A model generated the notes under the pieces. It ran no database searches. It saw only the letters and a program-made list of their open reading frames with translations, and was not told where the DNA came from. Below, piece by piece: positions 1 to 11,052 of a DNA stretch of 60,000 bases. The stretch is from Nymphaea colorata (taxonomy: Eukaryota; Streptophyta; Magnoliopsida; Nymphaeales; Nymphaeaceae): assembly GCF_008831285.2 (NCBI RefSeq), contig NC_045143.1, forward strand, positions 3,421,503 through 3,481,502, given 5' to 3'. Every line of letters starts with the position of its first letter. Within the stretch, counting starts at the first letter, position 1. The position numbers were made by a program, and so were the translations under genes.

Positions 1-430
1 GACATTGGCCAACAAAGCAGCTGGAGACTTTTTCATTTTTGAATCCTTCTTTGAAGACAAGAAGATTTCGTCTTTTGACTGCAATATCAGGACAGGAGTT
101 CCCGGCTTGTAGTAGTAACGCCTCTCTCTCTCCCTCTCATCAAATCTTTCAAATAATTGTGGTTAGCTAGAACTACATGATAAATGTCTACGTTACCTGA
201 TATAAACCTTGTTTACTTTGTGTTAGAACATTGTATGTAAACCACATTTATATCGTTAAACAAAGGGAAAAGCACATCGTATACCGGGGTGGCTGAGCCA
301 GAAATCTTTCATGGGGGGGATTAAAGTTTTTAAATTTTGACATGCGCTGTAATATCATTTTTCAAAATTTTTATATAAGACAAATATAATTTTCTACTTA
401 CCGTCCGGCTCGGCCCTGGACGGTAAGTAG
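1..430. repeat. Left-edge copy of the tandem-array flank
   Basis: Positions 1 to about 283 align with 17,600-17,934: the same opening stretch (GACATTGGCCAACAAAGCAG against GACATTAGCCAACAAAGCAG), the same pyrimidine-rich run, and the same GTTACCTGATATAAA block. The copy also carries the start of the hAT-type MITE that is complete at 17,935-18,131, here from 284, after the same target site ATCGTATA (276-283). That element breaks off near 394, where a 13-bp inverted repeat begins. Only the left arm (138-206) of the foldback seen at 17,731-17,915 is present; most of the right arm is missing. This is probably the right flank of another array unit lying mostly outside the window. Confidence 0.75.
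394..430. repeat. Perfect 13-bp inverted repeat
   Basis: CTACTTACCGTCC at 394-406 and GGACGGTAAGTAG at 418-430 are perfect reverse complements with an 11-nt GC-rich loop. It lies exactly where the MITE starting at 284 loses similarity to its other copy, so it may mark the breakpoint. It is not followed by a T-run typical of a terminator, and no gene lies beside it. Confidence 0.8.
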
Positions 431-1200
431 CCTTATCAATTATGCTACCCAAGAAAGAGACAGAAAGAGAGAGAGAAAGAGAGAGATACACAACCAATTG
501 TGAATTGTGATACCCAATATTTTTCTTATAATTTTCACATATACTAATATATATGGAATTCTATTAGTTTGTTGCTGTGATAACGGTAACTTATTGAAAT
601 TTTTTTTATCCCTAAAATTACGAAAAATGACACATATATGAACTCAAAAGGTGGTTTAGTCAACATTGGTAAGGTGAATGGTTTTAGAAAAAATATTTTG
701 CTTTTTTCAGTTTCCCTGCAGTGTTCACACAATTGAAAAGGTGTAAATGTTGAATTTCTTGTCAGAAGTTTCGCACTACATAATCTTTCTGTATACTTCC
801 AGCTACCATCCGGATAGCTAACTCTGTCCACTGTCTAAGTTCACTCAACTTCTCAACGGAACATTTATGAGTCGTTTAACAATAGTAATACATTGTTACA
901 TTACTGTTCCATGAGTCTGCTCCCAAAAAATAAAGCAGATTTATGGAACACTTGTGATGGTTTTTTATGAATCTGCCCCATTTTTTAAAGCGGGTTCATT
1001 GGACATTAACAAAATAATGTTCCAGGCAAACAACCTTTTAGTAAAGCATGCAGTTGTTGCTAAAGAACGACAGTAACACAAGGTCAGTTGGACAAGTTAT
1101 GCTGCTAAAAGCCTAAATCCATTAGTAACGAAAGTGTCATTTGTTACTAATGCCCCATGTCAGCAATGGAAAACTTCCACTGTTAATTATTTACTGCAAG
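431..1200. other. Intergenic, no gene seen
   Basis: This stretch holds a GA-rich run (about 459-485), AT-rich sequence, and at about 840-1,120 a degenerate interspersed repeat of the kind 'tagattcatggaacacttataaaatg...', which recurs at 2,980-3,130, 11,540-11,740, 34,390-34,470 and 52,040-52,200. A 95-codon minus-strand ORF at 544-831 has no recognisable similarity or splice context, and I do not treat it as a gene. Confidence 0.5.
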
Positions 1201-1839
1201 GACAATTTGTGTTGTGAATTCACCATCGTCGAGAAAAGTGGTATCTTAAGTTCACTCTTAGTAATGAAAATATGTGCGACAAATAGCTAAATATTATTAA
1301 CGACGAAAACCTGTGTTAGTATACCAATTTAGCAAAGAATGTGTGCCATACTAACATTCCTGTTTTTTTTTCTGAAAATAAACTCGAAGCTTATCAAATT
1401 GGTGCCATCCAATGAAATTTAAAACCAAAAACTTTTATCGAAGCAAACATTACAAAAAAGCAAGATACATCATTTAAGATAGGAACAACAAATGCAAAAT
1501 CACACGCATCATTCACTTGGGTAAAATGAGTTTATGTCTTAATGCACTGTCAGATAAATCAGGAAAAGCCTCAAGACCAGATGATGGAGAAACCATCCTA
1601 CAGATTTCTTGTTATCATGTATAATCCACACAGTAGATCTCTGCTCACATTGACAATGAAGTAGTAGCCGACCTGCAAATTCAGGTAACAGAAAAAGCTG
1701 GATTAGTCACTTATAGAGTAGAGCAGAATGCCAGTAAGGAATACAAACCCTATCCTGTTCTGCTTCAGTTTTTCTGGACTATCCTACCCCACAGGTTTGT
1801 CCAAGAAATAAGAACACCGCTAATCGTCGAACTCCGTAC

Positions 1840-2150
1840 CCATTGTCTCCGCCGGCCCGAGCCACAGCTTTAGCTCTATGCTTCAGCTGCAGCCTAAATT
1901 TTTTAGTTTTGATTAAATTTAAAAATATATATTTTAATATAAAATAGAATATAAATATAATTAATTGTAATAAAATATTGTAATTATATGTAAAAAATAA
2001 TAAAATATATATCCAAAAATATTTTTGAACCCACCCAGATGGGCCCGATAATAGATGGGGTCAACCCAGTGCCCTTTCTTCTAGGCACGGGCCTAGGCCT
2101 GAGTCGGTTCAAGTATCAGGTACCCACTGGCAGCATGGCTCGGTGCTCAG
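1840..2150. repeat. Degenerate GC-flanked, AT-cored repeat (copy in unit A)
   Basis: GC-rich ends (GCCGGCCCGAGCC on the left; GGGCCCGATAATAGATGGGG and GGCACGGGCCTAGGCCTGAG on the right) flank an AT-only core. The layout resembles the MITE at 3,860-4,207 but is more decayed. Unit B has the same element at about 10,495-10,800, so the insertion is older than the duplication. Just right of it, 2,185-2,335 holds two near-identical copies of a 66-bp block (2,190-2,255 and 2,256-2,325 approximately), of which unit B keeps only one. Confidence 0.6.
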
Positions 2151-2443
2151 GCTTAAGTGTATGTGCATATTTGGTCATGCACAGGGGTGTGCATATAACT
2201 TGATCTCTTTGAGACAATATCAGTTGACACGTGTAAGCAAACAGATTGAGTTAGTAGCCTGTGCATATAACTTGATCTCTTTGAGACAATATCAGTTGAC
2301 ATGTGTAAGCAAACAGATTGAGTTAGTAGCCCGAAAGAACTGAATGCAAATTGGTCTCTCTATTTGAAGAATAAAAACAATACGAGTATGCACTTACAAC
2401 AAAATAGGAGACTGTTGCAGGCTACGATACGATCTTCTCTTCT

Positions 2444-4618
2444 TCAGCGTCGGCCTTTGCCCTTCGAATTACTAGCGCACTCCGCAAGCAATTCCTTTAG
2501 CCTCTGGTGGAGGCCTTTAAGGTGATCATGGAACTCCAGAAATAAATTTCTTTGTTCCAGGCTGTTGTTGAATTCCTGAGTTCCCTTATGAACTATTTTT
2601 ATGCTTTGAGGAACACGATCACTTGGAACTTCTTTACTTTTACCTTTGAGCACATTTCTCATATCCTAAAACACATAAAAAGTGAAACAATCAAACAACC
2701 ACCAAAAGGTTGCATTTGACTTGTGAAAATGCATAACATGTAAGTTCAGATCAGGAAGCATTACTAGGCCTTGGATCACGATCATACCAATATAAATTGT
2801 TTGATGTTATTTCTTAACAAAGTGATTTTTTTAAATCCAAAACAATGGGCTTTTTTACCTGTAGACGCTGCTTTTATTAAGATCATAAATATGAAGAAAG
2901 AGTCATGAATATCTTAACAAACACATAGACATCAAAGGCACTAACAGTTTGGTTGCAGGAACACTAAGAGATTAGAATAGATTCATGGAGCCTTAGAACA
3001 AGTGTTCTACAGATCTACTTTAACTTTTAGAATAAATTCATGGAACACTTATAAAATGTACTTGCTACCAAACATCCGCTAAGAAGCCGTTTGGTAATGA
3101 AAACAGTTTCTAATTGTTCCATGAATGTGCCACAAAGATTGAGATACAATTATCTCCAATCTAAAAAAAAAAAGACAATCTTTTCCATCAGAGTTTCAGA
3201 ACACGTAAATATGAATTACATTTTGAACACCAAATAAGAAAACTCAAATCTAACCTTCGGATCTAGCCCTAGCTCGCCATATACCGCTGTTGGTGTCCCA
3301 TATTTGTGCTCCAGTATCACCAGCGGCCTGCAAAATCATTTTTCTCATGTCTGCAGTCAAATCTTAATAGACTTAAAATGGTATGCCATAAGGAAAATAA
3401 TGAAGCAATATGACTGAAAGATGTTATAAGAATTTCATCAATAGCTGCAGCACGCTTTCTCTTCCACTGTTCCACATAAGAGGAACCAAATACTGCTATA
3501 TTTGAAACTTAAATGATAAATAGCATGAAAAAACCATAAAGTTTATAGGTCAGCCAATGCTTCCTCTCTCTACTGCAGGCACCATTCGCCGGTGTAAAGA
3601 AGCCACTGGTGCCGGCCGTCTAGAGAGTAAGTTGCATGGGCCGATCGGTTGCACGCAACACATATAACAAAAAAAAAAAAATGGTAGGGTTAGAGATATT
3701 TTGAGAATTATTTAAAAAGAAATATCTTTTTTAGTCTCATAACTTTTTTTTGTTTTTGTTCCCACAAAGGTTTTCTTTTTCTGTTAACTAGGAGCATTTT
3801 TGTCATATTTTTGTCATGAAATACATCACCGGACCAGCTTCGGACTGTCTATTGCTGATTAAGGGTGGGTATCGGGCCGGGCCGGCCAGCCCGGCCCGGG
3901 TCTCGTTTTGGGCCCCGCTCGGCCCGGGTCTCGTTTTGGGCCCCGCTCGGCCCGGCCTATTTAAATTAAAAAAATATTTTTTAATTATAAAATAATATTT
4001 TTAATATAAAATGTATTTATTAAGAATAAAAAAAATATTATTAAAACAAAAAAATTAAAAATATATATATATTTTTTTAAATTATCGGGCCTAAATGGGC
4101 CGGGCTGGGCCGACCCGGGCCAGGCTGTCGGGCCCGGGCCGGGATTTTCCCGGCCCAAACCCGGGCCATACCGGGCCGAGCGGGCCCGGCCCGGCGCCCA
4201 GCCCTACTGCTGATGAGCAGCAAAAATCCGCTGGTGGGTAGCAAAAATCACAGGTTTGCCATCCTTGGCAAACGCCTAAAACGGGTCAATACGCAGTACC
4301 TCCAACTTTGGTATCCATCTAAAGCATCTAGGCAGGAGAAAAAAAAAAGAAAGAAGAAGAAAGTATCTTTGACACTAGTTACCTGCCACTAGCAGCTGTG
4401 ACGATGAGGTGATTTACATCTTCTGCAAAACGATACACCTTTTTATAAGATTCTTCGCCTTCTAAAAAGAGAGCTGCTCTATTATAACCTTGAGTTGATG
4501 GCGAAGGCACTATAACTGCACTACATTGGACAGATGCATGATGAGATATGAAGTCGGAGATGTCTGATGCAGACAAACCACATTCCACATTGTCAATCAC
4601 AAGGCAGTGAACTGTCAT
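2444..4618 (-). CDS. Unrecognised protein, RRM-like fold predicted (array copy A, 176 aa)
   Basis: Three exons read on the minus strand: 4618-4383 (236 nt), 3327-3255 (73 nt) and 2665-2444 (222 nt). All junctions are GT-AG and the frame is kept, giving 176 aa. I do not recognise the family. Residues 1-79 (MTVHCLVIDNVECGLSASDI...) follow a strand-helix-strand-strand-helix-strand order like an RRM, but no RNP1 consensus is visible, so RNA binding is only a guess. The middle exon encodes PLVILEHKYGTPTAVYGELG. The last exon is charged and helical (LEFHDHLKGLHQRLKELLAE) and ends in a basic tail, SKGKGRR. The start is the ATG at 4618; an upstream in-frame TTG is not needed. A leader intron (acceptor after 4652, donor at 6041) precedes it. 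The paralogue at 11,053-13,008 keeps the frame across all three exons, which is the main evidence that this is a real gene. Confidence 0.72.
3860..4207. mobile_element. GC-ended hAT-type MITE, 348 bp
   Basis: Present in unit A and absent at the same place in unit B, so both ends are defined. The left end TAAGGGTGGGTATCGGGCC and the reverse complement of the right end TAGGGCTGGGCGCCGGGCC form a terminal inverted repeat. The flanks carry TTGCTGAT (3,852-3,859) and CTGCTGAT (4,207-4,214 region; exact 7-bp match TGCTGAT at 3,853-3,859 and 4,208-4,214), consistent with a 7- or 8-bp hAT target duplication. The core is AT-only. Inside the left arm a 28-bp unit is repeated twice (3,892-3,919 and 3,920-3,947). 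There is no coding capacity. Confidence 0.85.
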
Positions 4619-6040
4619 TGTTTCCAACTATTTCCCTGTCAATTGCTGCACCCTGAAGGAAACAAAATCGTGAGCACAAGAACAAAAATAACGGACTATA
4701 AAGAAGAAGCTAACAGTATCTTTGCTTGAAGCCTTGAACCAAACGAACAATTTCTCTTTTTTTTTCAACTGTCGTGTGGGCAAAATATAAAATAGTCAGC
4801 TACAATTTAGTCATGATTTTAATAACATTTTCTTCAGAAAAGATTTCCATAAAAAATTCAATGGAATAGGCACATAAATGGTATAAAGTGGCATGTTTAG
4901 TATATAATTAGTTTGTCTGAATATCTCATCAAGACCCTCCCCTGCTTGTCCTATCCAAACAACAAATGAACAAGAAGAAATAAGAGAAGACTGAATATGA
5001 GACCCAAAATATATATTAGTGGGTGAGCAAGAGAAATATATTATCTTGCCGCTCAACAAAAACTCTCAACTCTCCACCATTCCTCCATGTTCCGTTATGC
5101 TTCAACTTACATATCGGTGTTTCCTTTTTACCACATAAAAAGTTGATGCATTGAAAATTCTAAATAGACACTGACCACCTACTAATTCCTGCCACATCCA
5201 TTGTGCCATCCCCCTCAGAAATATGACCCAAAATACATTGTTCTTCCTTCAATCAATTGGAGATTTGAAAACAAGTGGGAGAAAGAAGCATTCTCTTAAG
5301 CAATACCAAAGATCTTTAACAAAAAAAAAAAAGGATGACATTCTTCAATGAAAACCATATAATGACTGCTTTAATCAATATATATGCACTTTAAATAGTC
5401 CTTGACTTTGGAATTCCTTGTAAAAAATTGAGTATTACAATTTATTTGAGACTAAATGCATTAGACTGTTCCATCACTAGCCAGATCTGAAGGTTAGTTC
5501 AAGTACAATTATAATATTGTATTCTCAAAATGTTTTTCTTGTCCAATTGCTTAGTTAGGTCTTCATGGGGCGCATGCCTATTTATAATTCTTGCACATAC
5601 CATAACATATGTAAAATAAAATCCCTAAAATAAAGAAATTGTGTTTATCTGGATTGAATATTGTGGTAAGTGAAACAAAATGAATTAAAAAAAATTGAGC
5701 ATGAAACAAAATGCATGTGCTAGCCTTAATTTTAGCAAACATTTTCAAGAGGGTTGTTCCTTCAAGTCATTTAAACTTGAAAACTTCTAATTGCATAAGA
5801 AATAGTAGACGCAGTTACATGGCTTTAGTAAAACGAAAAAAAAAAAATACAAGCAATCACCCACTTATTGATCTAATATATATACAAAATTTTTAATAAC
5901 TCTAAAACTGGTAAGTGATAATTCTGCATCCATTGAAAAAAGAAATCAAATCTTAACCACACAAAACTGACTGAACAAGGAGATCAAAGTTAAGAAAAAT
6001 ATAGAACGAAAAGAAAAGAAAAGACCGATTGAGAACGTAC

Positions 6041-6110
6041 CAGAAATTAGCATTCTAAAGCGACCGATGTATGGCGTGAGGAAGACATTGAAGCTTGTAT
6101 TTTATAGCCA
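6041..6110 (-). other. Probable 5' leader exon of array gene A
   Basis: On the minus strand the block ends in AATTTCTG followed by the donor GTACGTTCTC (donor at 6040). The matching acceptor (CCTTCAG, exon from 4652) lies 34 nt upstream of the ATG, implying a leader intron of about 1.39 kb. The same donor context is conserved in unit B (14,785) and in the partial copy (8,195). The transcription start is not visible; the 6,110 limit is a guess from the conserved block. Confidence 0.5.
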
Positions 6111-7345
6111 GAATACGACTTCACATGGTAATTATAGATTCAAAAGAATCAAAGTGGAATCGTATCAAATGAAGCAAATATAGATTAAAAGGTCAAAACT
6201 TTATATACGTTTCTTTTTTGACGGAATAGTTACTTTCTATAAGTTAATTTGATTCATATTTTGTGCCAGAAAATATGCATGTTTTGAAAAATGAGTGGTA
6301 AGGAAAAGGAGATATCTCTGCTTGTCTGTTTATCATCATCGTTTTTTGAGAAAATGAATAGGATGCATTCAGCTTAGGCCTTGGCCTGCCCGGTAAATTG
6401 GTGCCGTTAAATACCTGAACCAATACTATGCCGGCTTGCTACCCGTCTGGGTCAATGTTTGCATCCCCCAAATATATTTTGGTTTTTTGGAGTACTAAAA
6501 AAAAATGAGGTTTTATTTAAATGAGAAACCTCAACCCCAACCATTCATTCTTGCCGTTCATTTGTTTATTAATTAACAAAACTTGATATATCATGCATAA
6601 ACATCTTCTCAAACATAAATGATAATAAAACAATATAACATGCATATTTTTGAAAAAGAAATGAAGAAATAAAATTTATTTGGCTTTGCTCATACTCCCG
6701 GTGCATTTAAGATGTAGCAAAATCATTTGAGCTTTCTTGGGCACTCATGGGAAGGTGACAAGAGAAAATGAGGGCTACATACCTCGAATATAAATGATGA
6801 AAATATCCCTTCAAGAGGTTCCCTCGTGCCCCCCTTGAAAAATTTGAACTAGAAGAACCTTCCTCCCAAGGTTGGGTAAGATGAAGAAGGGAAGAAGAGA
6901 AAAATGGAAAAAGGGAGATAAGAAAAAATCTAGATTTCAAGTGAAGAAGCAATAATTCTAAAGGTTTGGAGGGAGGATTGTGGGGCGTGGTTATAGAGAA
7001 TTTTGGAGCCAAAATTCAAAATTTTAATTTAACTAAGTATTTTTGAATAATTTTTATTTTTTTTAAACAGGCTTTGACTAAGTGAGATTGACCATTAGCC
7101 CTCAAAAGACCCATTTGGGGCATGGGCAGGATTGTGGAGTGGTTATAGAGAGTTTTGGAGTCAAAATTCAAACTTTGAATTTAACCAAGTATTTTTAAAT
7201 AATTTCTATATTTTTTAAATAGGCTTTGATTAAGTGGGATTGACCATTAGCCTTCAAAAGACCCATTTGGGGCATGGGCAGGACTAATGCCAACCCAAGA
7301 TGGTCAAAACTGACCCCTAAGGAGCGGTTTAACACAAAAATAGGG

Positions 7346-7847
7346 AGGCTGCACTTGTTCGGCGCCTCAGCGCAGCGCCCGGCTGAGATTGGTCGCACCC
7401 ATAGCTCTATCAGCCTGTCACACGACAGCATATCAGGCGCTGGGCGCGTCGCCTGAAGCACGCAGTTGCGCACGCACGAGCACGCACCCTTGCTCCCCGC
7501 TGCCGAATTATTTTTAAATAAAATAAAATAAAATAATAAAAAAATATGTTTTAATAAGAAGGCATGAAACCAATTTTTTGAATGCGTACGAAAATGATTT
7601 TTATTACGAATGGGGTGTCGACTCTGTTTTAAGCGACTGCATGCTCATTTTAAATCCAGATTGAGTTTAATCTTGTCGATGTGTTCTAATGAGTGGTTTA
7701 AGTTCAAAAACACAATTTTGGTGCGATGACGAGACATAAAACAAAAGGAAAAGTTTGTGTGTGCACATGTGGCGCTTGATAACATCAAATTTTGTCGTTT
7801 TGTTCTCGACTTTGGATTTTGACTTTGAAATTCTTGATTTGGATCTA
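7346..7847. other. Spacer between array units, unlike unit B
   Basis: At about 7,345 similarity to unit B stops abruptly. The following 160 bp are GC-rich (GCGCCTCAGCGCAGCGCC..., GCGCACGCACGAGCACGC...), then come an AT-rich run with (ATAAA)n, and a stretch ending GACTTTGAAATTCTTGATTTGG. It could be a fragment of a larger transposable element, but I see no terminal repeats, primer-binding site or coding domain. Confidence 0.4.
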
Positions 7848-8560
7848 AACTTGAGCATGAAACAAAATGCCAGTGCTAGCCTTAATTTTAGCAAACATTT
7901 TCAAGAGGGCGGTTCCTTCAAGTCATTTAAACTTGAAAACTTCTAATTGGATAAAGAGTAGTAGATGCAGTTACATGGCTTTAGTAAAAAGAAAAAAATA
8001 CACGCAATCACGCATCTATTGATTTATTATCTATACAAAATTTTTAATTACTCTAAAGCTAGTAAGTGACAATTCGGCATCCATTGAAAAAATAAAGCAA
8101 ATCTTGACCACACAAAACTGACTGAACAAGGAGATCAAAGTTAAGAAAAATATAGAACGAAAAGAAAAGAAAAGAAAACCGATTGAGAACGTACCAGAAA
8201 TTTGCACACTAAAGCGACCGATGTTTGGCGTGAGGAAGACATTGAAGCTTGTATTTTATAGCCAGAATACGTGTTCATATGGTAATTATAGATTCAAAAG
8301 AATTAAAGTGGAATCTATCAAATGAAGTAAATATAGATTAAAAGGTCAAAACATTATATACGTTTCTTTTCCGACGGAATAGTTACTTTTTATAAGTTAA
8401 TTTGATTCATATTTTGTGCCAGATGTTTAGAAAAATGAGTGGTAAGGAAAAGGAGATATCTTAGTTTATCATCATCGTTTTTTGAGAAAGTGAGTATGAT
8501 GCATTGAGCTAAGGCCTGGACTGGCCTGATAAATTGACGCCCTTAAATACCCGAGCCAAT
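7848..8560. repeat. Partial third array copy: leader/promoter segment only
   Basis: This stretch aligns with 5,695-6,430 (unit A) and 14,450-15,190 (unit B), from GAGCATGAAACAAA through the leader-exon donor (GTACCAG at 8,191-8,197) to the 'TACTATGCCGGC' block. No protein-coding exon follows on either side, so it is a promoter/leader copy without a gene. One reading is that a full unit was inserted or recombined here and lost its body. Confidence 0.8.
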
Positions 8561-9315
8561 ACTATGCCGGCCGGCCACCCGGCCGGATTGGGTACGGAGC
8601 GAGAGTAGATTTGTTTGAGACCTTCTCAGCCTGTTTATAAACCGTTAAGTAGACTTGGGCATTGGGCCGGCTCGATAAGAGCCAAGTCCAAGCTGGCTCG
8701 ATGCCCGAAACCCAAGCCTGGGCGCGGGCCAGAACAATTCTAATGGAATCCCTCAACTGCACTGGGATTTGGATTTGGATTAAAATATTATCAACAATAC
8801 ATTTAAAAATGACACAAGTTTGAAATGTTTTAGATATGTCACAAGTTCACAACATAAAACTGTTCTATCATGATTGTCATCAATCAATTATTCACATTTT
8901 TTTGGTTAATTATTTCAATGCCTTCAAAATAAACGTTCTCACCAACATACGATTGATCTTTCTAGAACACTAGTAAAAACATTCTGCCCTCTACACCTTT
9001 TACAGATGTTTAGAAAACAGGAAGGAGGAAATGTTTAAAAACAAGCGCAAAAGAAGGGCTCAAAAATATTGTTGTAAACATTCTAATGGAATCATTTAAG
9101 CTTTTCATTTATATACACCATCAAACATTATTTCAATATTGGGTAATTACTTGAGTTTTTGTTATCGTGAAGTTGGCGATTAAAAAGATCTTGAGAGAAA
9201 AATATTCAAAAGAATGAAAAATAAAATAAAAAACTCAAATCGAAGAGGAATAGAGAAAGAGATTTTGAAAATCATAAAACAAATGATTAAAAAAAAAGAT
9301 ATATATATATATATA

Positions 9316-9351
<36 letters not shown>

Positions 9352-9854
9352 CTTTTTGAAGCAATTTTTACCGGTTGATTTTCGGCAATTAGTCTTTCTT
9401 GGGTGGTTCGTTCACGGATTTTGATGCATTTCACATATGCGGTTTGATTTCTTGAACTGTGAATTGGGTTTGTCCCATTCAATGGATGGCCTTTCTCTAG
9501 TCAAATGGTCTTGCATTCAGATGTTCAAAATTACAGAGTCTAATTAAGAGATTTAGTGTCATGGGGCTCGTTGAAGTTAGATGACTGTTGGATTCTACAA
9601 AAAAAAAAAAAAAATCTAATACAAAGTCGATTACTAATTAAACGCGACATTTTAATTGTTGCCCCACCAATCGAATTTTTGTATTTTGCCTTTCTCAAAA
9701 CTGATTTTGTGAATTGAGCATAAAATGTCATTAAAATCCATAGATCTCGTTCAAACAGTGATGACCTAATTACAGCACCAGGTTACGTTCATTTTGCTGC
9801 TCGCATTTCTGAAATGAAGAACGCTACCGATCAAACAACTTGGTTACGCAGTAC
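8561..9854. other. Spacer before unit B, no gene seen
   Basis: It holds a degenerate GC-rich repeat (8,561-8,745, 'GGGCCGGCTCGATAAGAGCC'), AT-rich sequence, and a (TA)n/(TG)n tract at 9,298-9,351. The ORF at 9,180-9,482 on the minus strand reads through this tract and is not credible. Confidence 0.5.
9298..9351. repeat. (TA)n microsatellite interrupted by GTGTGT
   Basis: About 54 bp of alternating TA with a short GTGTGT interruption near 9,321. It lies in the spacer between array units. Confidence 0.95.
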
Positions 9855-11052
9855 TTGTGTTCGAACTCACCGTCGTCGAGAAAAGTGGTATCTTAAGTAA
9901 TGAAAGTATGTGCAACATAGCTGAATATTATTGACTACCAAAACCTGTGTCACTATAACAATTTAGCAACGAATGTGTGCATTACTAACGTTCCTGTTTT
10001 TTTTTTCTTTTTCTGAAAATAAACTCGAAGCTCCTCAAATTGGTGCCATCCAATGAAATTTAAAACCCCAAAACTCTCATCGAAGCAAACATTACAAAAA
10101 AGCAAGATACATCATTTAAGATAGGAACAACAAATGCAAAATCACACGCATCATTCGCTTGGGTAAAATGAGTTTATGTCTTAATGCACTGTCAGATAAA
10201 TCAGGAAAAGCAACATGACCAGATGATGGAGAACCCATCCTACAAATTTCTTGTTATCATGTATAATCCACACAGTAGATCTCTGCTGCTCACATTGACA
10301 ATGAAGTAGTAGCCGACCTGCAAATTCAAGTAACAGAAAAAGCTGGATTAGTCACTTATAGAGAAGAGCAGAATGCCAGTAAGGAATACAAACCCTATCC
10401 TATTCTGCTTCAGTTTTTCTGGACTATCCTACCCCACAGGTTTGTCCAAGAAATAAGAACACAGCTAATCGTCGAACTAAGTAGCCATTGCCTCCTCCCC
10501 CCGCCCGGGCCACAGCTTTAGCTCTATGCTTCAGCTGCAGCCTACATTTTTTAGTTTTGATTAAATTAAAAAATATATATTTTAATATAAAATAGTATAT
10601 AAATATAATTAATTGTAATAAAATATTATAATTATATGTAAAAATTAATAAAATATATATCAACAAATATTTTTGGACCCACCCAGATGGCCCGATAATA
10701 GATGGGGCCAACCCAGTGCCCTTTTTTCCGGGCACGGGCCTGGGCCTGAGTCAGTCGAAGTACCGGGTACCGCTGGCAGCATGGTTTGGTGCCCAGGCTT
10801 AAGTGTATGTGCATATTTGTACGTGCATATAACGTGCATATAACTCGATCTCTTTGAGACAATGTCGGTTGACACGTGTAAACAAGCAGATTGAGTTAAA
10901 AGCCCGAAAAAACTGTATGCAAATTGGTCTCTTTATGTGAAGAATAAAAACAATACGAGTATGCACTTACAACAAAACAGGAGACTGGTGCAGGCTACGA
11001 TACGATCTTCTCTTCTTCAGCATCGGCCTTTGCCCTTCGAACTGCTAGCGCA

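Larger units (their letters stand above)
1201..7345. repeat. Tandem-array unit A
   Basis: About 6.1 kb is colinear with 9,855-15,985 (unit B) and similar along its length, in introns and flanks as well as exons. The boundaries are approximate, placed where I stop seeing alignment: left near the shared CGTCGAGAAAAGTGGTATCT, right near the shared ACACAAAAATAGGGAGGCT (about 7,345 and 15,985). The main differences are insertions: a 348-bp MITE only in A (3,860-4,207) and a roughly 150-bp insert with a foldback only in B (12,501-12,655). The unit carries one minus-strand gene plus its leader exon and upstream region. Confidence 0.85.

Noticed and set aside
4619-4627. Three extra residues before the ATG of array gene A
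   Set aside because: They would need a TTG start; the ATG at 4,618 is shared with copy B.
9180-9482. 100-codon minus-strand ORF
   Set aside because: It reads through the (TA)n tract and a phenylalanine-rich low-complexity stretch.
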